Below, one piece after another: positions 29,295 through 40,400 of a stretch of DNA of 56,279 nucleotides. A program made the position numbers and the translations under genes. Location: contig MU604022.1 in NCBI GenBank assembly GCA_025201845.1, forward strand, positions 7,079-63,357, written 5' to 3'. Position 1 is the first letter of the stretch; every line of letters begins with the position of its first letter. The stretch comes from Martensiomyces pterosporus (lineage: Eukaryota; Kickxellomycota; Kickxellomycetes; Kickxellales; Kickxellaceae). A model generated the notes under the pieces. It saw only the letters and a program-made list of their open reading frames with translations. It did no database searches and was not told where the DNA came from.

Positions 29295-30286
29295 GTTTTT
29301 TTTGTGCAAGGCTGGCTGTATGCCAAATGGCGGGATATTAAAATATAGTCTTGAAAAAGAGCGGGACGAGTACCAAATCTCTGGAGAGAAGAGCCCGAGT
29401 CAGCAACCGGGTGCTACACAGGTGCTGTGTGCTGCTTCGCTGTGCTGTTTTTAGAGTTGGCTATCTGAGGGTCGGGTATTGCAAGCAGAGAATTGGTACT
29501 AATGTAGAATGCTAGAGCTTTATAACAATGAGGGCGGCTCTTTTTTATTATAAAAAGGGAGGTGGATATATAGGAGCAGCAATTGTTTGAAGACCACAAA
29601 GCTCAAGAAAAACAGAACTGAATGGCGAGGATATTCGTATAGTGTAAATTGTCTACCAAAAGCTGGCATCTGCCGAAACCAACAACGACACCGATGAGCA
29701 CTTGTGTATTAATATCGATTTCAAGAGCTGACCTGCGCTTTCTTTGGCACTGCTCGTTGTTTGTTTGGTCGCCTTCTCCCACTGTTTGTTTTGAGTTTAA
29801 GCGAGGCCTTATGCAAGAAGCGGCCAACGTAGAAATTACTACGGTGTCATGTAAGGCTCTAGCGCATTCTTCTGGCATGCAGTTACTACCAGAAATCCAC
29901 CTGCAAGAAAACGCGCAGAGGCGACCAGCGTAACCAGCATGCACACAACGTTTTGCAGAGCACCACAACAGAACGACAATAACAAAAGGCATGAATATTA
30001 AGGGCGCCCACTGGCGTCTGCTCATAGCACCTGTGCATGTTTGCACGGCAGTAGTGGCTACCAGCATAGATCATAAAGTGTGCGCGAAAGTGGTGTTTTC
30101 GAATTACTGCCGCGGTTTGTTTTCACAACAACAGCGCAAGTGTTTTCATTCCCCTGCTGCTTGATTTGAATGTGTAATTTGTAATGGTGTAAAAAAAAAG
30201 GCATAGAGGAGTACCAATCAATGATGGAAAAGAGACGGGGGCGACTGCACGGAATGGTCGAGTGCCACAGAGGGAAAGAGCAGCGG
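29295..30286. other. Intergenic region SH3 gene - MNS1
   Basis: About 990 bp holding the SH3-gene promoter and the MNS1 3' end. Notably AT-rich near 29510-29575 and 30150-30215 compared with coding DNA. Open frames are short and unconvincing; no RNA gene seen. Confidence 0.4.
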
Positions 30287-31990
30287 TCAGGGCCGCGGGC
30301 TACGCAGGATTCGGAATGGGTGAGCCTCTGTGTTGAATACGAACTCGTCGAGAGAGTAGTAGTCCACAGGAGAGAACAGCAAGTACAGATATTTCAGCGT
30401 CTCAGCAAGGAAGAACGACTCCATGGAGTCTGTCAGCACCGACTTGCCCTCTGTGGACGTCACGTCGCCATATGCTGAATACGCCGCTGGCGTCTTTGTC
30501 CATTTTTCAATAGCCAAAAACATGCTCCATCCCCACTCCTTGTACATCTCGTCGCCAGTGACGCGGTACAGGATCATCAGGCTTTCGATTGTCTCTGGTC
30601 TGAGGATGTAGCTGCGGTCATATCCAAAGTAGAACCCGTTCTTCTTCTCAGTTTCGGAGGGCGCAGGCAGGTGCTCGATCTCAAAGTCGCTGTTGTTCCT
30701 CACCGCCGATATCCCCAGGTCGTTGCTGTCTCGGAACAAAACGTACTCGGCGCCCAGCCCAGTGTCGGTGCGGTTGTACATCTGGTAGCAGGTGTATGCA
30801 AGCTTCTTTGCAAGCTCCAGATCATCAGGCCTATTGAGTGGCTTGCTGCCCAGTGCAAGCATTCCGGGGACGAAGCAAGTGAGGTGCTGGAATTTGGGGT
30901 TGAATCTTGTTGCTGTTGAGTCCAGGTCGCCAATGTAGGCCATCTGCGGGTCGTATATCGACGTCTTGACCATCTTCTCCTTCATCGAGTCGATTGACTC
31001 CTCGTACATGCGCCGGTACTGGTCGTTCGTCTGCCGACTGTACAGATACTGCTTGAGCATATACTCGTACCAGCTGTCGCCCTGCCCACCAAACGTTATC
31101 TGGCCAGAGGAAACGGCGCCAGTCTGGATGTCGACCCAGATGGGATACAGGCCCTTGTACGGCTTGTCGGCCTTGTCCAGCACATCCACTACCCGCTGTG
31201 CAGCCTCGTGGTATGTCTTGTTGCCCGTCAGCTCGCTGAGTTTCCAGTACTCAAGCTGGACAGTGCCGGCCTCTGCAATGCACACCTTGCTTGTGTAGAT
31301 GGGCTGGCCGCTGTTGACGTCGACTCTTGGGTACGGGATCCCCGTTGTGGTGTTGAATGCTGGGAACAGCACATCGCCCACCTCCTGGGCCTTTTTCAGC
31401 AACCGCCGGTCCAAGCTCATTTCATACGAGGTCAGCAGACCAGCGAGCGAGCGGATGACCATCTCGAAAAACGGAGTGGTGTAGCCTTTCCTGGCCGCTG
31501 AAAAATTCAGGGTGGCAACATGAGCTGCACCCTCGTTGAACTCTTCAAACAGGTCCATGATGTACAGGGTATCCAGGGCATCAATTAGCGTCACTCCCCA
31601 GCCACCCCACTTGTTGTTGCTCCCGTTGGTGACGGGCTGCAGCTCGTCCATGCCGAATGCATACTGGCGGTACCCATCCCACGCATGCTTCATTGCTGCC
31701 CGCACTGCATTTCTCCGATCTTCATCGATGCGTGCGCCGCTGCGCTCGTCGGGCTTTGGTGGAATCGTTATGCGCGGTCCTGGCCAGTAGTCGAATGGGC
31801 TGAACAGCTCAATTGTAATCCGCGAGATGATGGCGGCCCCAATTGTGATCCCAAAGAGCAGGTACACAGCCCTGCTGAACCGGTCCATTCTGTGCCACTT
31901 CCTCGACATGCGGCCCCGCAGCGTATACTCCTTCCCAACAAGGAGCGGCTGCTCGATGTCATCCGAGCGGATGGTAGGCTCTGCCGACAT
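30287..31990 (-). CDS. MNS1: ER/Golgi class I alpha-1,2-mannosidase (GH47)
   Basis: Trims alpha-1,2-mannose from Man9GlcNAc2 on N-glycoproteins (ER-type Mns1 or Golgi-type IA). 567 aa, type II topology: a cytoplasmic N-terminus of about 40 residues, a signal anchor (AVYLLFGITIGAAIISRI, about 41-60), then the luminal (alpha/alpha)7 domain. GH47 landmarks: WGVTLIDALDTLYIM, IAEAGTVQLEYWKLS, GGQGDSWYEYMLKQYL, LTCFVPGMLALG, the catalytic RPETIESL and the C-terminal calcium-binding FNTEAHPF. Several N-glycosylation sequons occur. Single exon, start at the first ATG. The long N-terminal tail and animal-like sequence suggest the Golgi IA/ER-ManI group; assignment to one subtype is uncertain. Confidence 0.92.
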   Translation of the reverse strand: MSAEPTIRSDDIEQPLLVGKEYTLRGRMSRKWHRMDRFSRAVYLLFGITIGAAIISRITIELFSPFDYWPGPRITIPPKPDERSGARIDEDRRNAVRAAMKHAWDGYRQYAFGMDELQPVTNGSNNKWGGWGVTLIDALDTLYIMDLFEEFNEGAAHVATLNFSAARKGYTTPFFEMVIRSLAGLLTSYEMSLDRRLLKKAQEVGDVLFPAFNTTTGIPYPRVDVNSGQPIYTSKVCIAEAGTVQLEYWKLSELTGNKTYHEAAQRVVDVLDKADKPYKGLYPIWVDIQTGAVSSGQITFGGQGDSWYEYMLKQYLYSRQTNDQYRRMYEESIDSMKEKMVKTSIYDPQMAYIGDLDSTATRFNPKFQHLTCFVPGMLALGSKPLNRPDDLELAKKLAYTCYQMYNRTDTGLGAEYVLFRDSNDLGISAVRNNSDFEIEHLPAPSETEKKNGFYFGYDRSYILRPETIESLMILYRVTGDEMYKEWGWSMFLAIEKWTKTPAAYSAYGDVTSTEGKSVLTDSMESFFLAETLKYLYLLFSPVDYYSLDEFVFNTEAHPFRILRSPRP

Positions 31991-33171
31991 TGCAATGGGA
32001 GAAAATACTCGTCTAGTTTATGTAGAATCTGCTCCGGTAGACTGAAAAGACGGAAGAGGCAGAGCTGAGTAGCAGAAATAGGAGCAGAAGGAGAGAGCGA
32101 GGCTGCAGGTGGCAGCACCAAGTGGTACCAGCGAAGCGATTCGCCTTGTCAGGGATTGAGTACGGTTTGAAAGGAATGAGGGGAATGCTGTGTTTAACGT
32201 GATAATTGCGCCCTCCCCAGGAAAGTAGACAACGAGGGCAAAGAGCCGGTGGGCACAAATGAAAACAGCCGGGCAAGGGAGCAGCAAGAGACCCGCTCAA
32301 CTGTCTGGAACGCAATGCGGTTGGCAGTAGATATTTCAAGTGGACGCAGCGAACAAGGCTGCTGAACACAACTAGTATGAGTGAATCAGCGATAGACGGT
32401 GTAGAGAACAAGGCGTCAGAAAGAGGAGTGAGCGGCAAGGTAGCATGGACTCCCATTCCCAGGACTGCTTGGCCGCTCCTACCTTTATATTGCGTCCTCT
32501 ATTCTTAGTGTGGCTACATGACGGAGAAGGCAGGCACTACCGCACCCCGTGAACCCAGGCGCGGCCTCCAATGCCTAATAAGAGTCGGCAACTGGTTGTC
32601 ACGCAGCACCAAAGCGACATCCCAGATGGCACCGCATGACTGCAACCTTTGAACGCACATGACATACTATACCACATGGAAGGGAGCAAGTGACTGCCAA
32701 ATTAATGCAGACGAAGTGCCGGCGAAGTGCAAGCAAAAAGAGGCGCACAAAGAGCCTTCATTTCATGCACTGCCTTGAATCAACGAAATGGAGAATGCAT
32801 GTCTGCGCTACATAGCCCAGCTGTGGGAGCCGCAAGTGCTTGCAGACAATGGGCGTTTTGCTGAGCAGAGCCAGCAGAGAAATGGAGCGCACTGATCCCG
32901 CCCTTTGTCCCATTCAAGAGTGCAGAGAAGCTAAAAAGAAAATGCAAAGCTTCATTGGAGCCACATCGTCACTGTGCATAGAGCCAATCGGCAAGGAACA
33001 GCCATTGACTGCGAGTGCTTGCATGAGAGATATGTATATATTAAGGTATATGTCAAGAAAAGAGGTGTCAATGAGCGTTGGCGAGATTGTCAAAGGAGTC
33101 AAGGCTGCTGTTACAGCGGACGCATAGCCACTGGATCTTTCTTTGGGTGCCGGGCACCAAAACATACCGCA
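31991..33171. other. Intergenic region MNS1 - RER1
   Basis: 1.18 kb between the MNS1 start and the RER1 stop. No open frame with recognisable features (the 147-codon minus frame at 32013-32456 is Leu/Ser/Cys-rich chance sequence). No RNA gene recognised. Confidence 0.4.
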
Positions 33172-33940
33172 TTACTTTCCTTGGTTGTAGCGCTGCTTTC
33201 CAAAGTTGGCAAAAGGCACGTAGCGGTACTTGATCATATGCTCGATCTGGCGCCTCATGGTGATGACAAAGAGGAAGATCCAGTAGAAGAGCAGGATGGG
33301 CCAGTAGACGGGGATGTCAAAGAACGAGAACATCGAGCAAACAAGCGAGATGAGCACAGCCTTGGTCGAGTTGAGCCAGAACTTGAATTCAGGCAAGCGC
33401 CGGATAAACGGCCTGAACTCGTCGTCGTTCTTCACGGGCAGCAGGCCAGGACCGGACTCCTCCGCGGCCTCGGCCTCCTCAAGCTCCTCGGCCATCTCTG
33501 GATCGATCTTGGGCGTAAGAAATGCCAGGAACAGGTTGAGCATGTATATGCCCAGCGCGTAGCAGATAATGAACCATCCCTGAGCGAACACGATTCTCAG
33601 CATGAACGCGAACAGCAGCAATCCAGTGACCCCCCACCGTGCGCCCGTGTGGGGGGTGCTCCTATCCAGAAACGTCTGGTAGTGCTACAAGGTTGGCCAG
33701 CGATACAAAGCAGAAGCGGCAGCAGGCAGCAGGCATCAGTTAGCAGTTGGCACCTGGCGCTTTGTTTAAATCGAGCGGTGTGCGCGCATCTGCTACAAGC
33801 TGCGTGCTCTTTCTCCTTTGCTCGCTTTCAGCTCGTGCTTATTCGGTACTTACGATTTGAACGCTGTCAATAAACCCAGTTGCGCGCGAGCTCAGCGCAG
33901 GCGTGCTCGAAAGAGAATCGCCAGCAGAATCGGCCATCAT
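33172..33940 (-). CDS. RER1: ER retention/retrieval receptor Rer1 (two exons)
   Basis: Golgi membrane receptor that returns ER membrane proteins by their transmembrane segments via COPI. Exon 1 is 33940-33854, intron 33853-33685 (GTAAGT...TGTAG, 169 nt, phase 0), exon 2 33684-33172; 199 aa (yeast 188). Visible are HYQTFLDRSTPHTGARWGVT, the first hydrophobic pair ending LGIYMLNLFLAFLTPK, the hallmark EEFRPFIRRLPEFKFW-like stretch (DDEFRPFIRRLPEFKFW), the second hydrophobic pair (VYWPILLFYWIFLFVITMRR) and QIEHMIKYRYVPF. Two adjacent ATGs (33940, 33937) start the protein. Divergent from THS1. Confidence 0.92.
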
Positions 33941-34601
33941 TTTGTAGACTTGGTTAGAATAATTATGCCTAAGGTCGCGTCCCTTGGGTAGTGGCTGACT
34001 GCTTTGGCGTCTAAGGAGCAATGAGAAAAGGAAATATAAGACAAATGAACAGAGCGGGGCCAGAGATGCGTCAAAGAGAAGTGCAGCTTTTGGAGCCAAG
34101 CCTTTCCCTCGCGAGACGTGCAAACACGCGGAGGTAGGACGACAGCTGTCAAGCTGTTATTCGCTTCCAGAAGAGCGATAGAGGCTAAGCCAAACCACGG
34201 CGGCGACTTGGCAGGTCGGCTCGGTGCGCGGCTCGCACACAACCCTGCCCTGCCAGCTCCCCAAGCAGCCGCACAGCCTGCCACAAAAAAAATGAAGAAA
34301 AAAGCTGAATGGCTGGTCTCGAAGAAATGCCAGTGCAAAACAGCATAAAAGAGGGCTGGCTTTTTTTCAGACCGCCACCTAGCATTCCTGTTGCTACTTC
34401 ACTTTTGTTCGTCTACACACGCCTATTTCAACATATAAAAAGCGAATATCAAGGTAGGCATATACTTTGGTGGGAGGCGCCCCTTGCTTTCCTTGAAGTC
34501 GCCCAGCACAGCGGCTGGTCCAGTTGCACCCATGTACACGCTAACCTGCAGCGCTCTTTTTTCGCCGACGCACATACTGCCCTTGTGAATTCCGGCTGTA
34601 G
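33941..34601. promoter_or_regulatory. Divergent promoter region RER1 / THS1
   Basis: 660 bp. It includes an A-rich block (34284-34302), a T-run (34362-34368) and, just before THS1, a short upstream ORF (34532-34588). No consensus TATA box close to either start. Confidence 0.45.
34532..34588 (+). CDS. Candidate upstream ORF in the THS1 leader
   Basis: ATG TAC ACG... to TGA, 18 codons, ending 13 bases before the THS1 ATG and in a different frame. If inside the mRNA leader it could lower THS1 translation. The transcription start is unknown, so it may lie outside the transcript. Confidence 0.3.
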   Translation: MYTLTCSALFSPTHILPL

Positions 34602-37218
34602 ATGGCTGACATTGCTGCACAGACCGCTGAACTCTCTTTGAACGACAACAAGCCCGCTAAGGCTGACAAGCCCAAGAAGGCGAAGGGCGGCGATGCTGCC
34701 GCTGCCGCCTCTCTGGTAAGCAACAGATCAACAGCGACACCGAGCCCTCAGCCTACACTCTCGCCTCTCGCCCAACCTGCCAGTGCACCGAGTTGACGAC
34801 TCTACTCGTGCCCTGGGCTTCTCCCAACTACCCTGTTCTTGTGTAGACTGACCGCCCCGAGTTTATCGAGCACCGCAACCGCATTTTCGACGAGCTCTAC
34901 AAAAAGCAGCAGGAGGAGGTTGCTCGTAAGTAGCAGATGTGAATCACTACGGCTCTTGTATCTGCAGCTATTCCTAGATGCACAATCTATGCAGCTGCTG
35001 ATCAAGATGGCGTGTGCCCGATGGCATACAAGCACGCACCACCACAGCAACACCAAGCAGCGCTATTGTGCATGTGCCCTGAAGAAGCCAGAATGCAAGC
35101 TGGAGGCTAAATGACTCATGCCCATTCTGCCGCAGCCACATATCTGTAGAGAAGCCCCGCGAGAAGATCGTAATCACTCTGCCTGATGGCTCGGAGCGCG
35201 AGGGCACCTCGTGGGAGACTACCCCTATGGACATTGCAAACTCGATCTCCAAGTCGCTCGCCAAGCGCCTTGTTATCGCCAAGGTCGATGGCACCCTTTG
35301 GGACACTCTGCGTCCATTCGAGGCTAGCGCCAAGCTTGAGCTCCTTGACTTTGAGACTGAGGAGGGTAAGAAGGTTTACTGGCACTCCAGTGCCCACGTT
35401 CTGGGCGAGGCTTGCGAGCTCCACTTTGGCTGCCACCTCTGCAACGGCCCCCCGATCGAGGACGGCTTCTACTACGATATCGCAGTTCCCGAAACCCTCA
35501 ACCGCGGCGTCTCGCAGGCTGACTTTGCCCCTCTTGAGGCCCTGGCGAACCGCGCGATCAAGGAGAAGCAGCCCTTTGAGCGCCTCGTTCTCTCCAAGGA
35601 CGATCTCATGCGGATGTTCTCATACAACAAGTACAAGGTGCACCTCATCGACACCCGCGTCCCCGACGGCACCTCAACCACCGTTTACCGCTGCGGTCCT
35701 CTCATCGACCTGTGCCGTGGCCCGCACGTGCCCAGCACCGGCAGCATCACCTCGTTTGCCGTCCTGAAGAACTCGTCGTCGTACTTCCTCGGCAATGCCG
35801 AAAACGACTCGCCCGGCAGCATCACCTCGTTTGCCGTCCTGAAGAACTCGTCGTCGTACTTCCTCGGCAATGCCGAAAACGACTCGCTGCAGCGCATCTA
35901 CGGCATCTCCTTCCCCGACAAGAAGCAGATGACCCAGTACAAGAAGTTCCTCGAGGAGGCAGCCAAGCGCGATCACCGCAAGATCGGCATCCAGCAGGAG
36001 CTGTTCTTCTTCCACGAGCTCAGCCCCGGATCCGCCTTCTTCCTCCCCCACGGCGCGCGCATCTACAACACCCTGATGGAGTTTATCCGCGGCCAGTACT
36101 GGCAGCGCGGCTTTGAGGAGGTCATCACCCCCAACATGTTCAATACCAAGCTGTGGGAGCAGTCTGGCCACTGGGCAAACTACCAGGAGGACATGTTCAG
36201 CCTCGATGTCGAGAAGGAGAAGTTTGCCCTCAAGCCGATGAACTGCCCTGGCCACTGCCTGATGTTTGGCATGCGCGACCGCTCTTACCGCGAGCTCCCC
36301 ATCCGCTTTGCTGACTTTGGTGTCCTTCACCGTAACGAGGCGTCTGGCGCTCTTTCGGGCCTCACTCGCGTCCGCCGCTTCCAGCAGGACGACGCCCACA
36401 TCTTCTGCACCCAGGACCAGGTCGGTTCTGAGATGAAGGGCGCTCTTGACTTCCTCAGGAATGTCTACGGCATCTTTGGCTTCACCTTTGAGCTCGAGCT
36501 CTCCACCCGCCCCGAAAAGTTCCTCGGCGAGGTTGCCGTCTGGGACAGGGCTGAGAAGCAGCTCGCCGCTGCCCTCGACGAGTTTGGCGCCAAGTGGCAG
36601 CTCAACCCCGGAGATGGCGCCTTCTACGGCCCAAAGATCGACATCACCATCCGCGATGCCCTCAACCGCGCCCACCAGTGCGCCACCATCCAGCTCGACT
36701 TCCAGCTGCCCCTGCGCTTCCAGCTCCAGTTCCGTGGTCCTGTCTCGAAGAGCGAGGAAGAGGGTGCCGCCGAGGCCACCGACATCCAGCGCCCCGTCAT
36801 CATCCACCGCGCCATCCTCGGCTCGGTTGAGCGCATGATTGCGATCCTTACCGAGAACTTTGCCGGCAAGTGGCCCCTCTGGCTCTCGCCCCGCCAGGTC
36901 ATGGTTGTCCCTGTCACTGGCGTCGTTTACGGCTACGCTCAGAGCGTCCAGGAGAAGCTCCATGAGGCCGGATTCTACGCCGATGTTGATCTTGGAGGCG
37001 ACACCCTCAACAAGAAGATCCGCAACGCCGAGCTGTCCCAGTACAACTTTATCTGTGTCGTCGGTGCCCAGGAAGAGGAGGAGCAGAGCGTAAACGTGCG
37101 CTGCCGCGACGACGTTGGCACCAAGGCCAAGGGCCAGACCATCCCCGTTGCCTCCTTCATTGAGCAGCTCAGCGCCATCAAGCGAAGCAAGACCCTCGAG
37201 AGCAAGCTCGCCAACTGA
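34602..37218 (+). CDS. THS1: Threonyl-tRNA synthetase, cytosolic (three exons)
   Basis: Charges tRNA-Thr. Exons 34602-34715, 34847-34925 and 35150-37218 (phases 0 and 1), 753 aa (yeast 734). Order: Lys-rich N-terminus; TGS domain ([18 protein letters not shown]); editing domain with HSSAH and [14 protein letters not shown]; class II core with the NCPGHCLMF zinc ligand, motif 2 [20 protein letters not shown] and motif 3 region [17 protein letters not shown]; anticodon-binding domain ([12 protein letters not shown]). An exact 75-bp tandem duplication (35738-35887) repeats [20 protein letters not shown] plus ENDSP at residues 262-286 and 287-311, in the second additional domain; homologues have one copy. 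Catalytic residues are intact. No mitochondrial presequence at this start. Confidence 0.95.
35738..35887 (+). repeat. Exact 75-bp in-frame tandem duplication in THS1
   Basis: 35738-35812 and 35813-35887 are identical base for base. The unit is 25 codons, so the frame is kept. The second copy runs into the family-typical [12 protein letters not shown], the first follows the typical CRGPHVPST, so one complete copy is surplus. Confidence 0.95.
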
Positions 37219-37432
37219 GCACCCTTCACTCTGCACAGCGCCCATCCCCCCTTTATTTCTTAGCATTCCAGTATCTCCAGCCTCTTTTCAGCAAGCGCAC
37301 CTGGCGTTACACCAACCTGATTAAACAAAATTTGGCTAGCTACTGCCGCTGGCTCGGCGGAAAGAGTGCGCTCTCCGTGCTTTGCTCCACTCCCTTCACT
37401 TTCACCTGTGCCAATTTGTTGACGTTTTCGAA

Positions 37433-40400
37433 ATGAGCAATTCACCGATGCTGCCTGGCCAGCAAGGCGACCGGTTCCAGGGGCTCTCGCTGCCTACAGC
37501 TGCCCCACCGTCGGAGTCCTCGTCGCACAGAACACCAGCGCGTCACATATCACCGCACACCAGCGATCAGCATGAAAGAGAGCTGGCTGCACTCTTGGCT
37601 GCAGCTGGCGGCAAGAGCGACACCGGGCATGGTGGCAGGGCCTTAAGGAGAAAGTCGCTAAGACAGAGGACGCTTGAGCGGCACCTGAACCAGCACCACG
37701 GTGAAGGATCTAGCCCAACGTCCATAAGTTTCAGCGATCCAGCAGCGCACACCAGCAGCAGCTCTGACGGCAGCGTGCAAGCAAGCCCGCCCAGCTCTCC
37801 TACACTGCCCTTGGTCTCGCAAGTACGCTCTACCACCGCACACGGCTTTGGGCTAGGGATCAGCGGGCCGCCGTCGCCTACTCAGCGGACCGCCAAACGG
37901 GTGATTTCAAGGGCAGGTGAGCGCAACTATGTATGCCGCGACGCAAGCACGCCAACCCTTACGGCCAGCTCCGGATTTTCAAATGACCACGGCCGCCCTT
38001 CAGTGCGCAACTCCTTCAGCAAGCGCATCTCACGGCTGCTACTGGATCACACACTTACTGGCGTTCCTTGGAGGCTCGATACAATAGGCCAGATTCGCCA
38101 GCGGAAAGCAGCCAACAGCGATGAGAGGGCACACGGAGCTAGCACTGAATCTGGTATTCAGGGTGCTGTCCGGCGGTTAGCACGCAGAGCACAGACACTT
38201 GTTAGCAGTGTGCCAACTATGGCAAGCCAAGGAAATCCTAGCCAAGAGGCGCAGATATGGCGCGTGGATACGTACTGTGGCCGTGACTCATTTGTGCAGC
38301 AGAATGGAGATGGACATGATCGCCTGGCACCACAGCTGTCTAGAGCCAGCTCCTCAGTGTCGCGCTTGGGAGTGCCAGCACAATATACGGGGACACAGAC
38401 TACAATGCAATCGACATTCTCGTCGCATCGCAGCTCAAGCAACAGCAGAGACAGCTCGGCTATGCTCGATACATTTGAACAGTCGTCGCTTGAGTTCTTG
38501 TCCGAGCTGATTTCCATACTGCGATCGACTGAAATATCTTTGAACTCCACAAACAGCAACCCGCAAGGACTGCTGACTGCTGCATCGCCGTTGAGACCCG
38601 TTCTCTTGCAGCCCGCACGAAGACGGCTGCTAGCGACTTTGACAACGATGGTCAAGACATGCCCATACAACACGCAGATCAGAGAAACCGTTGTCGATGC
38701 GACCATCCATCTTGTCGATATTGCACGGATCGACCGGCCGGGGCTGTGCGATCTTCTTGGGTACGTGTGCAGACTCGTTCGCATATACCTTGAGCTGGAT
38801 CCTGAAGGCGACACTAACCCTTGGGCAAGATTGGAGCCTGTGGCAAAGAAACTCACCAGCTTAGCCCCTGTGCTACTTGATCTTTCGGCAGCAGACGATG
38901 CTGCGCTAGCCGGGTACATGTTCGGTTCCTTGGCGAACATATGTGTCGATGTCCTGGTCATTCAAGAGCGCAAAACACACGGCAGCAACATGGTCAGCCC
39001 CTATGCACCTGGCTACTCGATCGATAGTCTGCTAGAATTTGGCCAAAGCCCGCGGCTGCGCAATATGTACACAGCATTCGCCGAAAGGATGGATCTGTTT
39101 GCCGGAGTGGATAGTGCCAGCGAGACTCCGTGCTACGAGTCGTGGACCCAGGACTCCAGCTTTGTGGTGCGGAGGATTCTGGAACTGGCGTCTGACTGTG
39201 GATCAGAAGTACGGTGCTGGTTCCTCCTAAGCGCGATCCTACCAAAGTACTGGCACAGAGTTTCCCCCAGTAGCCTCAGCAGCGTGCAGTCGCTGTTCCT
39301 GGACCATGCAAACAACACCGCTAGGCGCCTACTGCAGGCAGATGTGCTGAGGCTCCACCGGCTGCCATTTACACATTGCTTCAGCCAGCTTATTGGCCAG
39401 CATGCCATCCAGCACAACGCCTTACTGAGCAAGCCCTGCATCCGCTTTCTTATAAACTGCACATCGATATCGCTGGCCTTGGCGGCAGACCATGCAACAC
39501 GCGTGAACCATGGCAGCATGGCCATTGCACACTTTATCGATGTTCTCCGTGACAAGAGCGCTCGGCCCATTGTAATCACCGTGCTGAAAGAGATGCTTGG
39601 CAGCGGCACTCTACGCAAGGTACTGCATCTTTACTCGGCAATCTCCATGTCCCTGGTTCCGTTTCTCAGCCCGCCTTCCTCGCACGATGCCGTTGTCGAA
39701 ATCATCAGCGCAAGTATGTGGACGTTCTTCAAAAAGGTGCACCAGGAGTGCAGCTCACCTGTCGCCAACCCCCCTTCGTCCAAGGACATGGCTGTGCTGA
39801 CATCGCTTTTGCGTGGCCTGGCTGCAAACTACAAGACCTGCTTCTACAAGCCGCTTATCGACTTGCTGTGGGAGAACGACCACCAGCACATCATTCACCG
39901 CGTAAATGTGCTCGAATTTATCGGAAGGCTCTCTCTTGACGCCGTCTACCCTCATGCAGGCATCAACTCACTGCCTGCCTCCCGCTATAGAAACCGTTCG
40001 AGCAGGAGCACGTCCGTATCGACCCATATGAACAACGCGTCAAGTCGATTAGATGTCACTGAGGATCGGTGCGAGTCGTGGAGTAGCAATGGCACGAACC
40101 TCCCGGCTGCAAGGTCAGCATGGGGCGATGAGCCTAGTCGAAGCCCCATGTTCAGCGGATGGTGGTTTTGGATGCAGGATGTGCAGCTTGCAACCTTGCT
40201 AGTTTCGGGTAGCAGCGTCCGTGGAAATCCAGTACAGCGCCTCTCGCTCGGTCGGCTCGCAGTCATCAGCTCATACATTGCAGCTGCTATGACTATCCGC
40301 TATGCGCTGTCAGCTGGTGCTCTCGTTGATGAGGTATCGATAGTGAGCACCCTGCACCTGCTGTCTGAGCAGGTATCGCTGGCGACATGGGCAAGAGGAA

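Noticed and set aside
35740..35886. CRISPR-like or transposon origin of the 75-bp repeat
   Set aside because: Only two adjacent copies, in frame within a conserved gene, without spacers or target-site structure; a simple tandem duplication explains it.
35674..37266. 530-codon open frame antisense to THS1
   Set aside because: Caused by the GC-rich third codon positions of THS1; Leu/Glu/Val/Gly-rich with no family features.
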